Of a stretch of 64,000 nucleotides of DNA, positions 34,699-47,746 are shown piece by piece. The stretch spans positions 23,126,001 through 23,190,000 of the forward strand of contig NC_077222.1 in the NCBI RefSeq assembly GCF_024763615.1, read 5' to 3'. The translations under genes and the position numbers were made by a program. A model generated the notes under the pieces. It saw nothing but the letters and a program-made list of their open reading frames with translations. It ran no database searches and was not told the origin of the DNA. This DNA is from Phlebotomus papatasi (Eukaryota > Arthropoda > Insecta > Diptera > Psychodidae). The first letter of the stretch is position 1; every line of letters begins with the position of its first letter.

Positions 34699-34930
34699 TG
34701 TGTTGTCATGAAATCCAAATTGCCATTACTTTCTTGTTCAAACGTATTGCATAAGTCTATCTCACTCTTTTGTACTCTTCTTCTTTTTCAACTGTCAAAA
34801 CAAATTGAATTTAGATTTGAGTGCGAAAGAATAAGGTAAATACATTCAATATATTTGAGATAAAAAAGGGATAGAAATTTTAATTTCATGAAATTTTTCT
34901 AATTTAAAAAACATGCCAGAGGCATGAGAA
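34699..34930. mobile_element. ~250-bp foldback MITE (GCACACCTTTTAGATC family), copy 7
   Basis: It contains GTCATGAAATCCAAATTGCC, TTGCATAAGTCTATCTCACT and TTCTAATTTAAAAAACATGC followed by CAGAGGCA, in family order. Confidence 0.55.
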
Positions 34931-37900
34931 ATCTAACTCTTTTCTTTAAATTAAATTAAATTCGGTTAAGAGACTAAAATAATCTAAGAAAACATCCCCA
35001 TGCCAAATATATTTGATAAATAAAATATATCCTAGAATTAAAAAATTATACTACACGAAAGATTTAAGATAATAATTTTTGTTATAGGGGGTCACCTAAA
35101 ACACCCAAGACACTATCTGCTACCGCTCATCCTATAGGACTCCTTTGTTAAGTTGCGAATAAATTGAAATAGAGACTTCTTCAAAAATAATTTGTGACTG
35201 GAACTTAATGTATACAACCCTACACAATAGCTTTATTAGCAAGTTGAAAAAAACAACAAGAATCAAAATTGCCAGAAATTGGCATTTTGAAGAAGATGAG
35301 AAATAATGTAGAAAAAAAAGAAGTCTGATCCCACTTTATAATACTCTTGAATGCGATTCATTGTTTTCAATCTAATTCAGGCATTACTTGGAAGAGGAAA
35401 AAAAATCTAATATAAATACAAGACGATTCATTCACACGACCTTACCCACTACGCACACTAAATACACTCAAGTTTTCATGTTACAATAGCGATGAGTCTA
35501 CGAGAATCTAACAAAACATTATACCTTACTCTCTCACCACACAACACTATTATCCACCAAAGTGGAGAGAAATTGTGCTCAAAGTCTTGGGTGGTTAGAA
35601 AAGAGCGGTAGCAGAAAGATCCGTATAATTGGGCTTTGAGATTTTCGATTCAATGCATATTAATTCCATTATTTCTACATCAATTAAATTGATGTTACGC
35701 ATTTGTAAGACAACATGTTCTCTAATAACTTTCTACCTATATAAACACACTGAACGAACTGTTTACAATAACACCAAATCATCTTTAGGTATTATTATCT
35801 CAAAATTTGACCATTAATTGGTACATCGATGATGCATTGCTTATATTTCTTTTTTTGAAAGATGAGAGTTTGTGTCGTAAAGTACGGTTAGACGTAACGT
35901 AACCTCAAAATTACATAACCTAATAAGGAATATAATGAAAATTTCTAATTTACAAAAACAAAAATTTAGACATAAGGACAAGGAGTTTGATACTTTAATT
36001 TCGTTAAAAGCTTTAAACAATGTTAAATAAGCCTTTCATTTCTGAAATAAAAAAAGCTTAAAGTTTGATATTATTGATTATTGATATTATTGATATTAGT
36101 TTGATATTGAGTTTAATATTATTTTAAAATTTTTTTAAATTCCTCTCATAATTTTCTGCATTTATTGGTTTGAAATGTTCACTTGATTAGATTTAAAATT
36201 GAGGAAACAATAAGTCCTTTAAGAAATTTTGCATTTTAAAATTAAAGATCTTTATGTATTTTTAAATTTAAGATGTTTAAGAGTTTGAATCAGTTTCTAA
36301 AGGATGATTATAAATTGAAACTTAAAGATTTATTGCAAAATTGAGTGCAGAATTCGATTTTTTAAATGAAAAAAAAAAGTCAAAAAATAGTATTTGTCTA
36401 TATTCGAAAAATTTTTGAATTTTGTATCAATTCTCGAATAGCATTTTGACTACATTGCTATCTTATTTAGTAGATGTCAATAATTCTACATCAGATATGA
36501 AATATCCAACATTTAAAATAGTACATGATTGTAGAACTTCCTTGATTTTATATGAACTTTTGAACTTGGATACAATTTATCATTTTTGATTCTTTTAAAA
36601 GTTATATTCAGCATAACCTGACTTCTCACATCCGCAACTATTCTTTTACTGAATATTTAAAGAAATTAGTGATTTAGGGTGATCCATACCACTCCCCACT
36701 TGTGTGTTTGTCAGCTATCCCCTGCCCCATGCCCCATGTCCACTTACCATTGACGACGCCCGTTTTTGGGCAAGACATGCTTATTTTTTAGGCATCGATA
36801 CGATTAATAATAATGTAAATTAGTAATATAATCTTAAAACAAAAAGAAGTTACAGATTGATCTTTCTTATTTGTGGCTTTTTTGAGTATTAGAATTTTTC
36901 TTATCTATTTATTATACAGTTCATGCCCCTGTCGGAGTACAACAGTTTAGGACTATAGACTATATAAAAAGAAGTAAGGCAAAATTTGGAATTACGTACA
37001 AACCAATTTAGAACTTAAACAATTTCCTTAAAACTTGATAAAATAAAAGTTCAAAATTACGAATTAATTTTTCCACGTTGCCCAAATTTTCAAAATTTAC
37101 CAACCTATTTATTTATACTAATCATAATATATTATATATTCAACCCGTTCAACCCAAACTTACTCAACCCCAAAAACCTTTCTTGTTAGATGAATAAATT
37201 AAAAAAAAATATAACGATTGGTATTTATAATAAGGATCTTTTTTAATTAGATATCTTTTTATAGTGTTTGATGAAAAAATCATACCCTGCAAGAATTGAT
37301 TACTTTGTCACTGAGATACTAAGGCCCATACCTTTTTCGATTTAAGTAAAAAAATTACCATCTTAAATATTTGGACATTATCTGCTTAAGAATTAATTTA
37401 CTTTTGAAGAATTTTAAGATTTGATCCCGATTAATAACAACCTATTGAAACTGGGATAATAATGCTGCTCAATAATTTCTCTGAAGGAACTACCAAGATA
37501 AAGTTAAGTTGTAGAGGGTTGGCCCTCTAGTAATCCCAACACACTATCTCAAGCAATTTAGCCCCTCTAATTCTACCAAATTTAGTACATATAGTAATTG
37601 AAATGAGATAAAATAATTGATTTATTGTTTATGGAGTTCTTATAGTGTTAAAATAAGTCAGTCAAGATGGTCAAGATCATAAATCACATCCTAGAATATA
37701 GACAACATTTATTGGAAATTCGTCAAAAAACCTTCCGATTCTTATTAGTGAGGTCTCCTATATATAAACTAAAAATCATCAAGCACAAAAAAACACAAAT
37801 ATCCCACTGTGGTCTTTCAAAAAGTATTGCTTTCCTTGAATAAAGGAAGTCTTTTCGATAGTGTTCTTCTGAGAAGGCTCTCACCGCATTCAGTCCTGAG

Positions 37901-39125
37901 CCGCCTTCTCGAGAACCAACTCATGACTCATTGAAGGAGCAGAAAAAGCCAAGAAAATTTTATTGTGGTAATATTATGCAGAAAAATCGCATGACATCAA
38001 TTACAGAGTATCCCAATGAAGTCCATTAAAAAAAAATTAATTAAAAAAGAAATAATTTTTGGTCCATTAAGTGTGTCTATAAATATGTCTGTAAATGTTA
38101 TGATGAAACAAAGAGATATATGTATGATATTGAAGAATATAAGTACCAGGAGAAAAAATGAGGAAAAAACATGGGTGTAAAATTAAATTGAAAAGTTGAT
38201 TTCATAAACATTCATTCACGATCAAACAAACAGACGAAGAGATTCATGTCCGAACAACAAACACTATAAAGTCCTAAATTTAATTATCACCTTCCTCCTC
38301 CGATTTAACATCGCCACATCGACTCATTTTATATTTACACTTCAAATGAAATCTACCTGTCGATTTCGAATTTATATGTATTTTATTATAAATTGTGTGT
38401 ATTTCAAATTCCTCGCGCTATGAACTCTTCATACCATATCGGGAGTCTTCTTCTCTTCTCTCATCTTCGTATAATATCCCCACTTTTCTTTCATATAAAT
38501 ATATCCAACCGAATCTATTTTGTTGATTTATCAAATTTGAATATTGACACACTCAGTGCCGGGAAGAAGAAGATGACGATGATGAACAAGTGATGAAGAA
38601 ATGCGTACTTTTTTTCTTCTTACTGAGGGTGGTCTTCTTGTGTCAAGTTCGACAAAATGAAATGTGTTAAAAATGTTGAAGAAAAAAAAAAGAATTTATA
38701 ACTTATTCCATCTACTGGCATAAATTTTTCTTCCATTTTATTAATCAACATCAAGGGTTGAACTAATATTTATTTATTTATTCACCGTTTGCCCTCTAGT
38801 CCCTTTCTCATCATCTCTTTTGACTCTCTCAATCTCCTTTTTGTACTAAAATACCTTATAAATATGCCTCAAACATCCCCATTTTCTCCTCATAAAGCCC
38901 ACTTCTTCTCCTATGTTCGAATGCTAAAGAAACATCCAGACACTGTTCCTTTCTAATGTTATTGGTAAAAGGGATATCGAAAGGTAAAAGACTGCATGGG
39001 ATGCTCGAACATTTGAACTTTACTCATGGTGTAAATATTTTTTTGCCCTACTGATTCAAATTGGTTTAGATCTAAAGTTTACCCATAAGTCTTAACTGCT
39101 CTAATTTTTAATCAAACTCAGATTG
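34931..39125. other. 4.2 kb of plain AT-rich non-coding DNA
   Basis: No TIR elements, satellites or exons were recognised. Slightly GC-richer patches at 36690-36780 and 37860-37930 could not be identified. Confidence 0.45.
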
Positions 39126-39127
39126 TT

Positions 39128-39360
39128 ATGGCTCCTGCACACCTTTTTTTTCATTTTCAAAAGATGTATATATAACTCTCTCCCACTCAATCGATATCAA
39201 AATTGGATTGAACTAAATTTAATTTCGTGTGATGTTCAAAAGAAGAAGAAGGGTGCGAAAGAGTAGAATAGACATATACAAAACTTTTAAGAAAGAAAGG
39301 GATGTAAATTTTGACTTTATGAAATTTTCGTGATCGAAAAGGTGTGCCAGAGGCATTACG
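39128..39360. mobile_element. ~250-bp foldback MITE (GCACACCTTTTAGATC family), copy 8
   Basis: It starts GGCTCCTGCACACCTTTTTT and ends GTGATCGAAAAGGTGTGCC. A purine-rich AGAAGAAGAAGGGTGCG block is central. Confidence 0.75.
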
Positions 39361-39992
39361 TCTATTTTGACTTAGGAATAGATTCCAATGTATCTATTAA
39401 ATTTTGAAAAATCACTCAAATTCTTTGTTATTTAAGATTTCGAGACCTTCAGAAACTGGATTAAACTTCCAATATGAAACCCGAATAAATCTGAGCCATA
39501 TGGTTTAACTTCTCCATTTTCTTATCAACCAGGATTATTTGTAAAATTTTGATTTATAAAAGGCTAAAGGATCCATTAAATATCAGAAAACGAATAAAAC
39601 GCTTGTTGTTATTTAGGATTTTAGGATCTTCGGAACCTAGTTTGAACCGGTAGTCTAATGATCTATTTAAGTAATAAGGAAAGGATTTACAAAAAACAGC
39701 AATAAATTCACGAGTTCAAACAGAAATCAGTTTTTTCGACTTTCCCATTTTTCTCGCCTTTACTAATTTAAAACAGAACCTAATACATAATTCAATCCGA
39801 ATAGTTAAATAATTCACTTAATATTCCTTTCCGATTCAAAATCAAATGGAACCAAATAAGAATATTTCAGAAATCAAATTCTAACAGACAAATCCTATTC
39901 AATTGATCTATTAATACTCGTAAAACATAAACCAAATATGAAAAATTAATTCTAAATCGGAAAAAATAAACAACTGGTTTAACGGGTTTAAC

Positions 39993-40130
39993 CCTTTAAG
40001 GAAGAGAGTGTCAAAAATTAGGGGTCAGAAAAACTTATTTTTTTAACTCTTGAGAGCAAAACACAACTTTAGATAGCCCTAGGAAAAATTTTGTTCTAGA
40101 GTTAAGGGTGACCCTATAGTCCTTGAAGGG
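39993..40130. mobile_element. TTAA-flanked MITE (piggyBac-type hallmarks)
   Basis: TTAA|CCCTTTAAGGAAGAG opens it and ..GTCCTTGAAGGG|TTAA closes it. 138 bp. TTAA duplication with CCC..GGG tips is the hallmark of piggyBac-like elements. No coding capacity. Confidence 0.65.
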
Positions 40131-40262
40131 TTAAATTGATGAATACTAATAAAAATTCGAAGACTTTGCAAATAAAATTGAATTCATCCGTTTCGATTGT
40201 GAATGGATCCTCTCGCTAAGTTACAAGATATCAAATAGCTTCTTTTCGAACTAAAGATCTGT

Positions 40263-40462
40263 TAGGGGTAAGTGGGGCACCTTTGAAATTGGGATTTTTC
40301 ACCCATTTTTAAATTAAATTGAGCCTTGTCGTGATATAATTTAAGTGCACAAAAGATTGAGAAGCTAAATTGCATTGTTATGCGACTCAGTTCTACTTAA
40401 ACACAGGAGAAAATCCGAATTTCAAAGGTGCCCCACCTTCAAAGGTGCCCCACTTCCCCCTA
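40263..40462. mobile_element. TAGGGG-type MITE, CACCTTTG subfamily
   Basis: TA|GGGGTAAGTGGGGCACCTTTG and ..GGTGCCCCACTTCCCCC|TA are inverted repeats. Near the right end CAAAGGTGCCCCAC occurs twice, 17 bp apart. 200 bp. Confidence 0.8.
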
Positions 40463-42829
40463 ATTGAAAAGTAATAATAAATTTGATAAGCTCAAAATCA
40501 AATTTAGTCAGTAAAAATTAAATTTTGATCAGTAAAGAAAATAAATCCTTAATCGGATGTATTATAAATTTTGCCTGATTTATAAAATCACTTAAAATTT
40601 ATAAAAATTTATTTAAATTCACTGTACTCTTAATGTTTTAAATAAATTTAGTATGAATCAGATTTGACTTTACATTTATCAAACTGTAAGCCCTGCTCTA
40701 CAAAACGTTATTTTTTTTATTGACAAACATTTTTTTCTGACCTAAACCTGGAACTTACTAAAAGACCCCTAAGTCACAATCTCTTACTGTTTCACTTGTG
40801 GAGTTATTAAGCTGCAATATAAGTCAATATCATAATTTATTTTAGAACATGAGATGAATTCCTATCTTCAAATATATTTTCGTACATTAAACACTAAATA
40901 TTTTTCATGCACATTAAATAATTAGACTACTAAAAAATAATAATAAAGAAAACGCAATTTTAAAGACGAGACATATTGTCAATTTTATCATACAGTGTTT
41001 GCAATTTAATATACTTTTCGTTAAAACTGTAATTATATAATTTTTTTTTATATATTTCTTAACTTTAGAAAAAAAAAGTTTTTCAAAACGTAGTTAAATT
41101 AAGATAAATATACGTTAGTTTAGGGACTAAGTGAAGTTAATCAAAATATAGCTCTTGATTAATCTGCGTCTACTGCCGACTTAACTGACCTTCCCAAAAC
41201 ACGGTCTGAAAACTCAATTGACTAATTTATACGCCACTTGTACAATCATACATATTGCCCTATCTCTAGAGTTAGAGCAAAAAAAATAGAATTCGTCGTT
41301 CATTCCTTTTTTCACTTTCAAAATTTTCTTAAGGATTTCAAATACAATACAAATAAGGTGTGTTGTTTTATTCTGTTAGAAACATAGCGACAACTTTTAG
41401 GCTCTCGTTTTTTAGGCCTTTTATTGCGCCTAAAATATTCTTCAATTCATCATCAAAAAATTCAACATACAATACAAGAAAAAGAGATAGAGGACAAACA
41501 GGAGGGAATTTATTAATAGCATGGTGTCTTTATTCAACTTGTATTTGCCAGGGTTAAATTGGAATTTAATAAGAATCACACAATTGTCACACTTCTTTGT
41601 ATAATATTCAGTGGAGAGAGAAAAAAAAGATTGTCTTTTTTTATATAAACAAGAGAGACACTCCTCTTCCTGCGTGATGTTAAATATGAGAAATTCATTC
41701 AGATTTCATTTTAATATTTACACATATATTCATTTTATTATTATTTATTTTAATCCAAGTGCACTGACGAGTTCTTGAAGCACCAAAGAACTCCACAATA
41801 TTATATTCTCACCGAAAGAATTTGTGCGAAAAAAAAATAAAATAAAATAAAACGAAGAAGAGTCCTCTCCATGGACTGTGTGAGACAAACTAATAAATAG
41901 GAAAATTGTTCGCGACAACTTATTAATAAGCATTATTTGAATTATTGCATTCTTGACAAGCGTTGTCATGAAAAAGTTATCTCTTTCACACAACACTTTT
42001 CATCATTATCTACCTTTTTCCATCATTTTTATACCTTTTTATTGCAATTTCTCATCTATTTTTTCAACACTTCTCACTTCTTAGAAAACGAATAGCATTG
42101 AGAGATTCAACAACAGAAAAAAAAATCTTTTTTTTTTTTTGTGCAATTCTTCATCTTCATTTGTCTCTCATCACAGTCTTTCACTCCTATCTTTTCCCAT
42201 ATATGCAAAAGGTATACACGAAGAATAATCGAGAATATTGTTAACGATATAGTTAATATCTTTCCAACATTAATTTAAATACATTTCTTGCAATGACATT
42301 AAAATCTTCGCAATTTTATTTCTCACTAAGTGCCTTCCTCTGAGCCGGATTTTCTTACTTTTGACCTCAAATAATGTTTAGTTAATATTATTAAATTTTG
42401 CAATTATCTTAAAGATTTATCCATATACTATCTATTGTTGCTAAATCAATAATAACGAGTTCTACACATGCTTTTCCTCAGAGCAAAGGCATCGCGAAAC
42501 CGAGATAGAATTCTATGATAAAACTTTGACGTCATAAAATCATATCACTGAAACTTCTGAAATTCAGATGATCTTGAACTGATTTCTGGCAAGTAATTTA
42601 TATAACTCTACAGAACATTTTATGTAGTGTATAATACGTCACAAAGATAATAATACAAATTTTTTTTCATCATTATAAAATCTGTATGGTCCATATTTGA
42701 CATTCCGTTAGTGCATTTTATATAGGAAAAGGCAAGGAAGATTTCGTGACTCTAACTCTTCGAATAAACTTTTCCGAAATGGTCTGTAAAATTTTAAATT
42801 TGAATAAAAAAGTCTAAATTATATAATAA
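40463..42829. other. AT-rich non-coding DNA, no gene recognised
   Basis: A short AAAAT/AAAAT-type run lies at 41825-41850. Open frames at 41360-41557 and 41745-41996 have no recognisable features. Confidence 0.45.
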
Positions 42830-43086
42830 AGCCTCCGGCACCCTTTCTAGATCAGGAAAATTTCATGAAAACGAAATATACATCAAACGTTTCTCATATG
42901 TCTATCTCATTCTTTCGCAATCAAATTTCGACTTGAATTAAATGAAATTTGTTTTGATGTTCCAAAGAAGAAGAAGAAGAAGAGTAAGAAGGAGTGGGAC
43001 AGACATGCAAAATTTTTGAGAAAGAATGAATATGAATTTCGATTTTATGAAATTTTCCGGATCTAAAAGATATGCAAGAGCTAAGA
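42830..43086. mobile_element. ~250-bp foldback MITE (GCACACCTTTTAGATC family), copy 9
   Basis: It starts GCCTCCGGCACCCTTTCTAG plus ATCAGG and ends TTCCGGATCTAAAAGATATG. AAGAAGAAGAAGAAGAGTAAG lies at the centre. Confidence 0.75.
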
Positions 43087-43484
43087 GTATCTGTAATGGT
43101 TCGAAGTAAAATGAACAAGTAATAGTATTTTATTTAATAAAACTTGCATGATCAAATTTAATTTTTTTCGGACTAATTTTAATTTTTTTTGGGATAAGTT
43201 AAGGTAATTTGGAGGCTATTTTAAAATAAGTTTTTTTTTTTTGAAACTCCAAATAGGAACTGAGAATTTTTCAGATTTCTTTCGCGAGCAGTCATCCGCA
43301 TCAACGGTACGTGAACAAAAAGATTGGTTCTTGAACCCAAACTGGAGGATTAACCCCTTTCCTGAAAATTTCAAAACCTTAAATAATAAATAATTCTAGT
43401 GGTGAATCGATTGCCCTTAATATCCAATCCTTACTTCGAATTTTCCAAAAAAAACTCTTCTCTGTCAAAAATTTAAAAAAGAGC

Positions 43485-43702
43485 TAGCGGAAACTGGGGC
43501 AGTAGTAAACACGGGGTAGCTGTAAACACTGACTTTTATATATGCGCTACTTGAACTTATGTCGACTATTTATTCAGGGAACATAGGTCCTTGGACTACC
43601 TATAAATTTGTATAGGTCTCGTCCTCTGAAATCGAATATCTAATTAAAAACATCGCAGTGTTTACAACTACCCCGTGTTTACTACTGCCCGAGTTTCCCC
43701 TA
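43485..43702. mobile_element. TAGGGG-type MITE, GTAAACAC subfamily, copy 1
   Basis: TAGCGGAAACTGGGGCAGTA and ..CTGCCCGAGTTTCCCCTA form the TIR. GTAAACAC recurs 17 bp apart inside the left end. It shares its interior (TCTTCTGTCCTCTGAA-like and ACTACCCCGTGTTT) with 51672-51882. Confidence 0.75.
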
Positions 43703-43849
43703 CATTGCTCTACATTAGGACTGTAGCTTGTATAAAATTCTATAACTTTTCTAGTGAGTGATATATTAATGTTTAACAAACTTTAAGTTAACCTTTAACT
43801 TATAGCATTTAAAAAAGAAAATTAAGAACTTTTAAATGTTTATAAGTTT

Positions 43850-44280
43850 TACAAAAAAAATGTAAAATAGTTCGTAAATGCTTGTGAATTCCTACTGAAG
43901 ATTTAAAAAATGCTTCAAATCACTAAAGAGTTCGAAAAAGTTTGTATACTTTTTTACAAAAACCACTTAATAAGGTTTTTTGTTCTTTTACAAACGTTTG
44001 ATCGTACAGTTTTGTTTATCTGGCAAAACTTTACAAGCAAATGAGAGAAATTTACTAACATTTTTTCTGTGTTTACGAACATTGACGAACATTTGAATGT
44101 TTTTAAAAGAACAATAAAACAAGTGATCATTTAACGAACAATGTCTGTGAAATATACACACTTTTACGAATATTTTAGTGAGTTATACAATTAACCAACG
44201 TTTTATAAATCCTCAGTAGGAATTTACCAACATTTACGAATTCTTCTACAAAATATCTTTTCGAACATACTATTTTTTAA
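43850..44280. repeat. Foldback repeat with ACAAACGTTTACGAACAA words, copy 2
   Basis: The flanks GAATTCCTACTGAAGATTTA and AAATCCTCAGTAGGAATTT mirror each other. The inside carries TTCTTTTACAAACGTTTG versus TTTTAAAAGAACAA-type words in opposite halves. Related to 13690-14410. Confidence 0.6.
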
Positions 44281-44473
44281 TAAACTTTAAACAGATGTGC
44301 AAAAGAAAAAGAACACAAAGAAGTACTCTTGGCTTGTACTTAATTTTTTCTTATCTGAAAAATTCAAGTTTTTTAGATTCGGTTCAAAATTACCGAATTG
44401 TACCCTATTTGATTTCTTTCATTACTTTCAAAATGGTAAAAAGGTAAATTCAAAATTTGCAATTGTAATTCTG

Positions 44474-44941
44474 TAGGGGAGACCGGGGTAGATTAGCCAT
44501 GTACAGTATTAGATAGTGGTATCTTCGGTGGCAGCCAAAATCCCGAAAGTCAAAATCCCGAATGTTCAAAATCCTGAAAGGGATGAAATTATATGGAGGA
44601 AAATGTTTAGAATAATTTCCTAAGACACAGAAGATTTCCCCTTGCTCCAGTAAGCACGGGTACAATCGTGGGAGTAGCTGTGATACTTTTAAGAATTCTG
44701 GAGTTTAGCACATGCGGAATTACAGTTTTCGGGATATTGGCGTTCGGGATTTTGGCTTTCGGGATTTTGGCGTTCGGGATTTTAACCGGGACCCTGGTAT
44801 CTTATAGTTTGCTTTCGAAGGAATATTGAGGAATATTACCATTCATTGAAATATTTATCAACCTCATACAAACATTTTGTGTACAAATTATACGCAATCA
44901 AAAATCTCATTTGGTGGCTAATTCTACCCCGTTCTCCCGTA
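44474..44941. mobile_element. TAGGGG-type MITE interrupted by a Foldback-like element
   Basis: TAGGGGAGACCGGGGTAGAT.. and ..ATTCTACCCCGTTCTCCCGTA are inverted repeats. Removing the insertion and one target duplication leaves about 190 bp, the usual length of this class. Confidence 0.7.
44526..44794. mobile_element. Foldback-like element with 9-bp target duplication
   Basis: The direct repeat TGGTATCTT lies immediately outside both ends (44517-44525 and 44795-44803). The left arm has CCAAAATCCCGAAAGTC.., the right arm TTCGGGATTTT subrepeats ending TTTAACCGGGACCC. The unique loop is shared with 16009-17808. Arms of short subrepeats and a 9-bp duplication are hallmarks of Drosophila Foldback (FB) elements. 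269 bp, non-coding. Confidence 0.8.
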
Positions 44942-44944
44942 GTA

Positions 44945-46311
44945 CTTTAAAAAAGATGTTTTCATTAAAAATATCCCGCTTGTTATGAAATGCACTACAA
45001 TTTGAGAATTAAGAGAACAAATTATGTAGGGGTCACCGACAACCTTCTGTAAATATCTCAAACTGTTTCGCTTAAAAATTTTTTTAAAAGTAAGACAGAT
45101 CAACAATTGGAGTTTATATTATTTTTCTCACAACTTTGCCATTCAAAAATAATTATTATTTCAGAATTCAAAATATATCCAAAAATCGACAAATTTTATA
45201 CACAGTTAGTCGAATGATAAAGTTAATTATCAAATGCAACATCACAACAAAGTTATGAATGAAATTCAACATCTACGTTGTCGTTGGTATTTTTTTTGAG
45301 TTTCATCGTTTTTTACCTTCATTCAAAAAATCCCAAAAAAAACTTGCGCCGTTTTTTTCCAACACTTCTCCTCTCAAACATTTCTTCTTTTACTTCTATA
45401 CCTCACACCATCCATCCATCTCTGTTTCACCCATAAATATACCTCACTATCTGAATCATACAGGTGAGAAAATTTGTGGGTGCGAGACTCATAATATTTT
45501 TTTTTCTGTTATACAAGCCAGCACTTTTCTAACATAGAGGGATAACAACAAAAAAAGAGAGCTTATAGCAAAATAAACCACAAATTCACCTATTTAGTGA
45601 TGTATCACCCAAAAATCAACACTCCGGTGAAATCGTGTGGTTATTTCTGCATAGATCTTTTATCTCAAATGTTGAATCTCTGTGCCGCTTTGTGGTGTGT
45701 CTTACCAAAAAGGCATGTTGTAGATGAAAGAAAAAAAAAATATAAGACAACTGTCATGTAAACAATTAACAGAGATGTTTACACCTAAATCACAAAAATT
45801 CGGTAGTTTTATTAGTACAATATGTAATAAAAAGTGATGGCGCAAAAATTCTCATGTTTATGACACAATAAGCAAAGAGAAGCGGTATCAATTCACCTAA
45901 ATATGACTTTTTACAGCCCAATATTATGCCATACTTTTATTTATCGATAATCACAAACCAATTAAAAAGAGCACACACAAAAGAAAAAGTGAATTATGTG
46001 CTATTGGATATTTTTATTGCATTTGAAATCAATATAATCAAATTTGCTCTACGTCTAGCAAACTTTTGGTCATTTCTTTGCTTTCATTTCAATATTCTCA
46101 CGTTACAATTTTGGGATTGTTTAAGAAGATAAAACAGTACATTTATTTATCAAACAAGACAATCCCTTTAACATTTGGAATATTCAAGGTATTTATCGTT
46201 ATATTTACGTGGGACAGAATTAATGAAGTAATTTTAGTCAAACTTATTAGCGTATTAATCACAGAAGCTTCATAGTAAATCACACTGAAAAATTCTTTAG
46301 AAAATCTATAA
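44945..46311. other. AT-rich non-coding DNA, no gene recognised
   Basis: Open frames at 45259-45537 and 45926-46275 show no coding bias or domain. Confidence 0.45.
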
Positions 46312-46497
46312 TAGGGGGTAGTGGGGTACATTTGAATTGGAGCAGCTTTCAATTAGTTTTTTTCTCTGAACATTACTACGATTTAAATTTTAGTTCTACA
46401 GATCATTTGTCAAGCTAAAATACATTAAGATAAGGCTCAATTTTCAATTAAAAATGGGAGAAAAATCCCAATTTCGAAGCTGTTCCAATTTAAAGGT
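46312..46497. mobile_element. TAGGGG-type MITE, CACCTTTG subfamily (right end missing)
   Basis: It starts TAGGGGGTAGTGGGGTACAT. The interior CAATTTTCAATTAAAAATGG plus GAGAAAAATCCCAATTTC and CTGTTCCAATTTAAAGG matches 724-944 and 40263-40462. The expected ..CCCCACTTCCCCCTA end is replaced by unrelated, more GC-rich sequence. Confidence 0.55.
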
Positions 46498-46680
46498 CCA
46501 TTTTCTGATGCATATCTAGGACAAGGTGGCCGAATCAAATTCAGAATCTTGCCTGGGAGCACCTTGGGATCAAACCTGAACATCTTCCTGAAGTAGCGGA
46601 GGATCAACAAGCGTGTGTTGCTAAACTGGATATTATGGACCTGGGACCTCAATTGGGATAAGCGGTTGAAAATTATGATG
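46490..46680 (-). pseudogene. Unidentified coding-like tract (minus strand)
   Basis: An open minus-strand frame here has codons ending mostly in C or G, unlike the surrounding AT-rich DNA. Its peptide includes RLSQLRSQVHNIQFSNTRL, then LLILRYFRKMFRFDPKVLPG, then KILNLIRPPCPRYASEN. I do not recognise the family. It abuts the truncated MITE and has no clear splice sites, so a fragment of a transposable element or a retropseudogene is more likely than a live exon. Confidence 0.3.
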
Positions 46681-46910
46681 ATGATGAATTTAGGGGAAGT
46701 TCAAGACAATAGGAAGTTCATATTCATTGCTGATAAAATGTATAAGGAAACCAGAGAGTATAATGTGATAAACTTGGAAACTTTAAAGTACAATATTATC
46801 CAGGGTACTTAAAACAGAAGAAGTGGAAAAACTTTTACCATTTGATAGTCCTCATGGGTATATTTAGTCGTCCAAAGTACTAAGACCTAGGACTTAATGT
46901 ATTCGATTAA

Positions 46911-47407
46911 CCCATTCCTTACCATGGTACTATACATCATACGCAAATTGAGTGATTTTTGATGATTTATTCTTGGGCAATTTCTATCCGAATTGCTGTC
47001 GGGAATGGATTTTTAGTAACATTGGTTATTCAAAACACATTTTGTTATTGTTTTCTTGCTTCGCGGAAGGTCATGCAAAATTTTTGCTCAAAATGGCGGA
47101 CGGAAAATACAACATCCCGTCGAATTTGTTAAAATTAGCCTCTTTCCTTTGTCCTGATTGGAATTCTAGTTGCAAATTAGTTTTCTTGAATAGTTACTAT
47201 TTCTAAACAGCAACAGAGTTTGTAATGAATTAATGCACAGAATTTAAATTCAATAACCGTTAAGATGTGTGTTTGACAGGGGCTCCCAGCGCCCCTATAA
47301 TAGAATTTTTTTTTCTTTTCAAAAAATTCATCTATTAATCTGTAGGAAACTAATCTCAAAATATGAACATTCTATCTCAAGTATTTCTGGTAAATTGCCT
47401 GAATGGG
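46911..47407. mobile_element. Possible TTAA-flanked (piggyBac-type) element
   Basis: TTAA|CCCATTC opens and GAATGGG|TTAA closes a 497-bp segment. Inverted identity is only 7 bp beyond TTAA, so chance is not excluded. The plus-strand open frame inside (46952-47206) is not recognised. Confidence 0.4.
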
Positions 47408-47746
47408 TTAAGGAAAATTGAAAATAAAAAATTGGATTTTGAAATTTTGAGCAAACTATCTTTTTCAAACATTTTCGCACAGGGAATATTAATTTTACCC
47501 AACTTATTTTTACAAACTTTAAGCATTAAGTAACTATTTATAGAATAATTTACATCCTCTGAATGTAAATCCGTTGTTCTTGTGAATTTTAGAAATTACT
47601 CATTTCTTAGCTAGCCAAAAAACATCATGTTATCACATTTTGCCCAGTATTTTCTTACTGTCCGAATTTAAATAATTTTTGAAAAATATACAAAACTGCT
47701 TATATTGATTTTCTCAATTTCAAAGTTTTGAATTTAATTTCTAAAA

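Noticed and set aside
35085..35150. TATAGGGGGTCACC.. at 35081 as the left end of another TAGGGG element
   Set aside because: No matching inverted end was found downstream within 1.5 kb.
46952..47206. 84-codon plus-strand frame with an LLKMADGKYNIPSNLLKLA segment
   Set aside because: No recognisable family. It sits inside a possible TTAA-flanked element, so not called as a gene.
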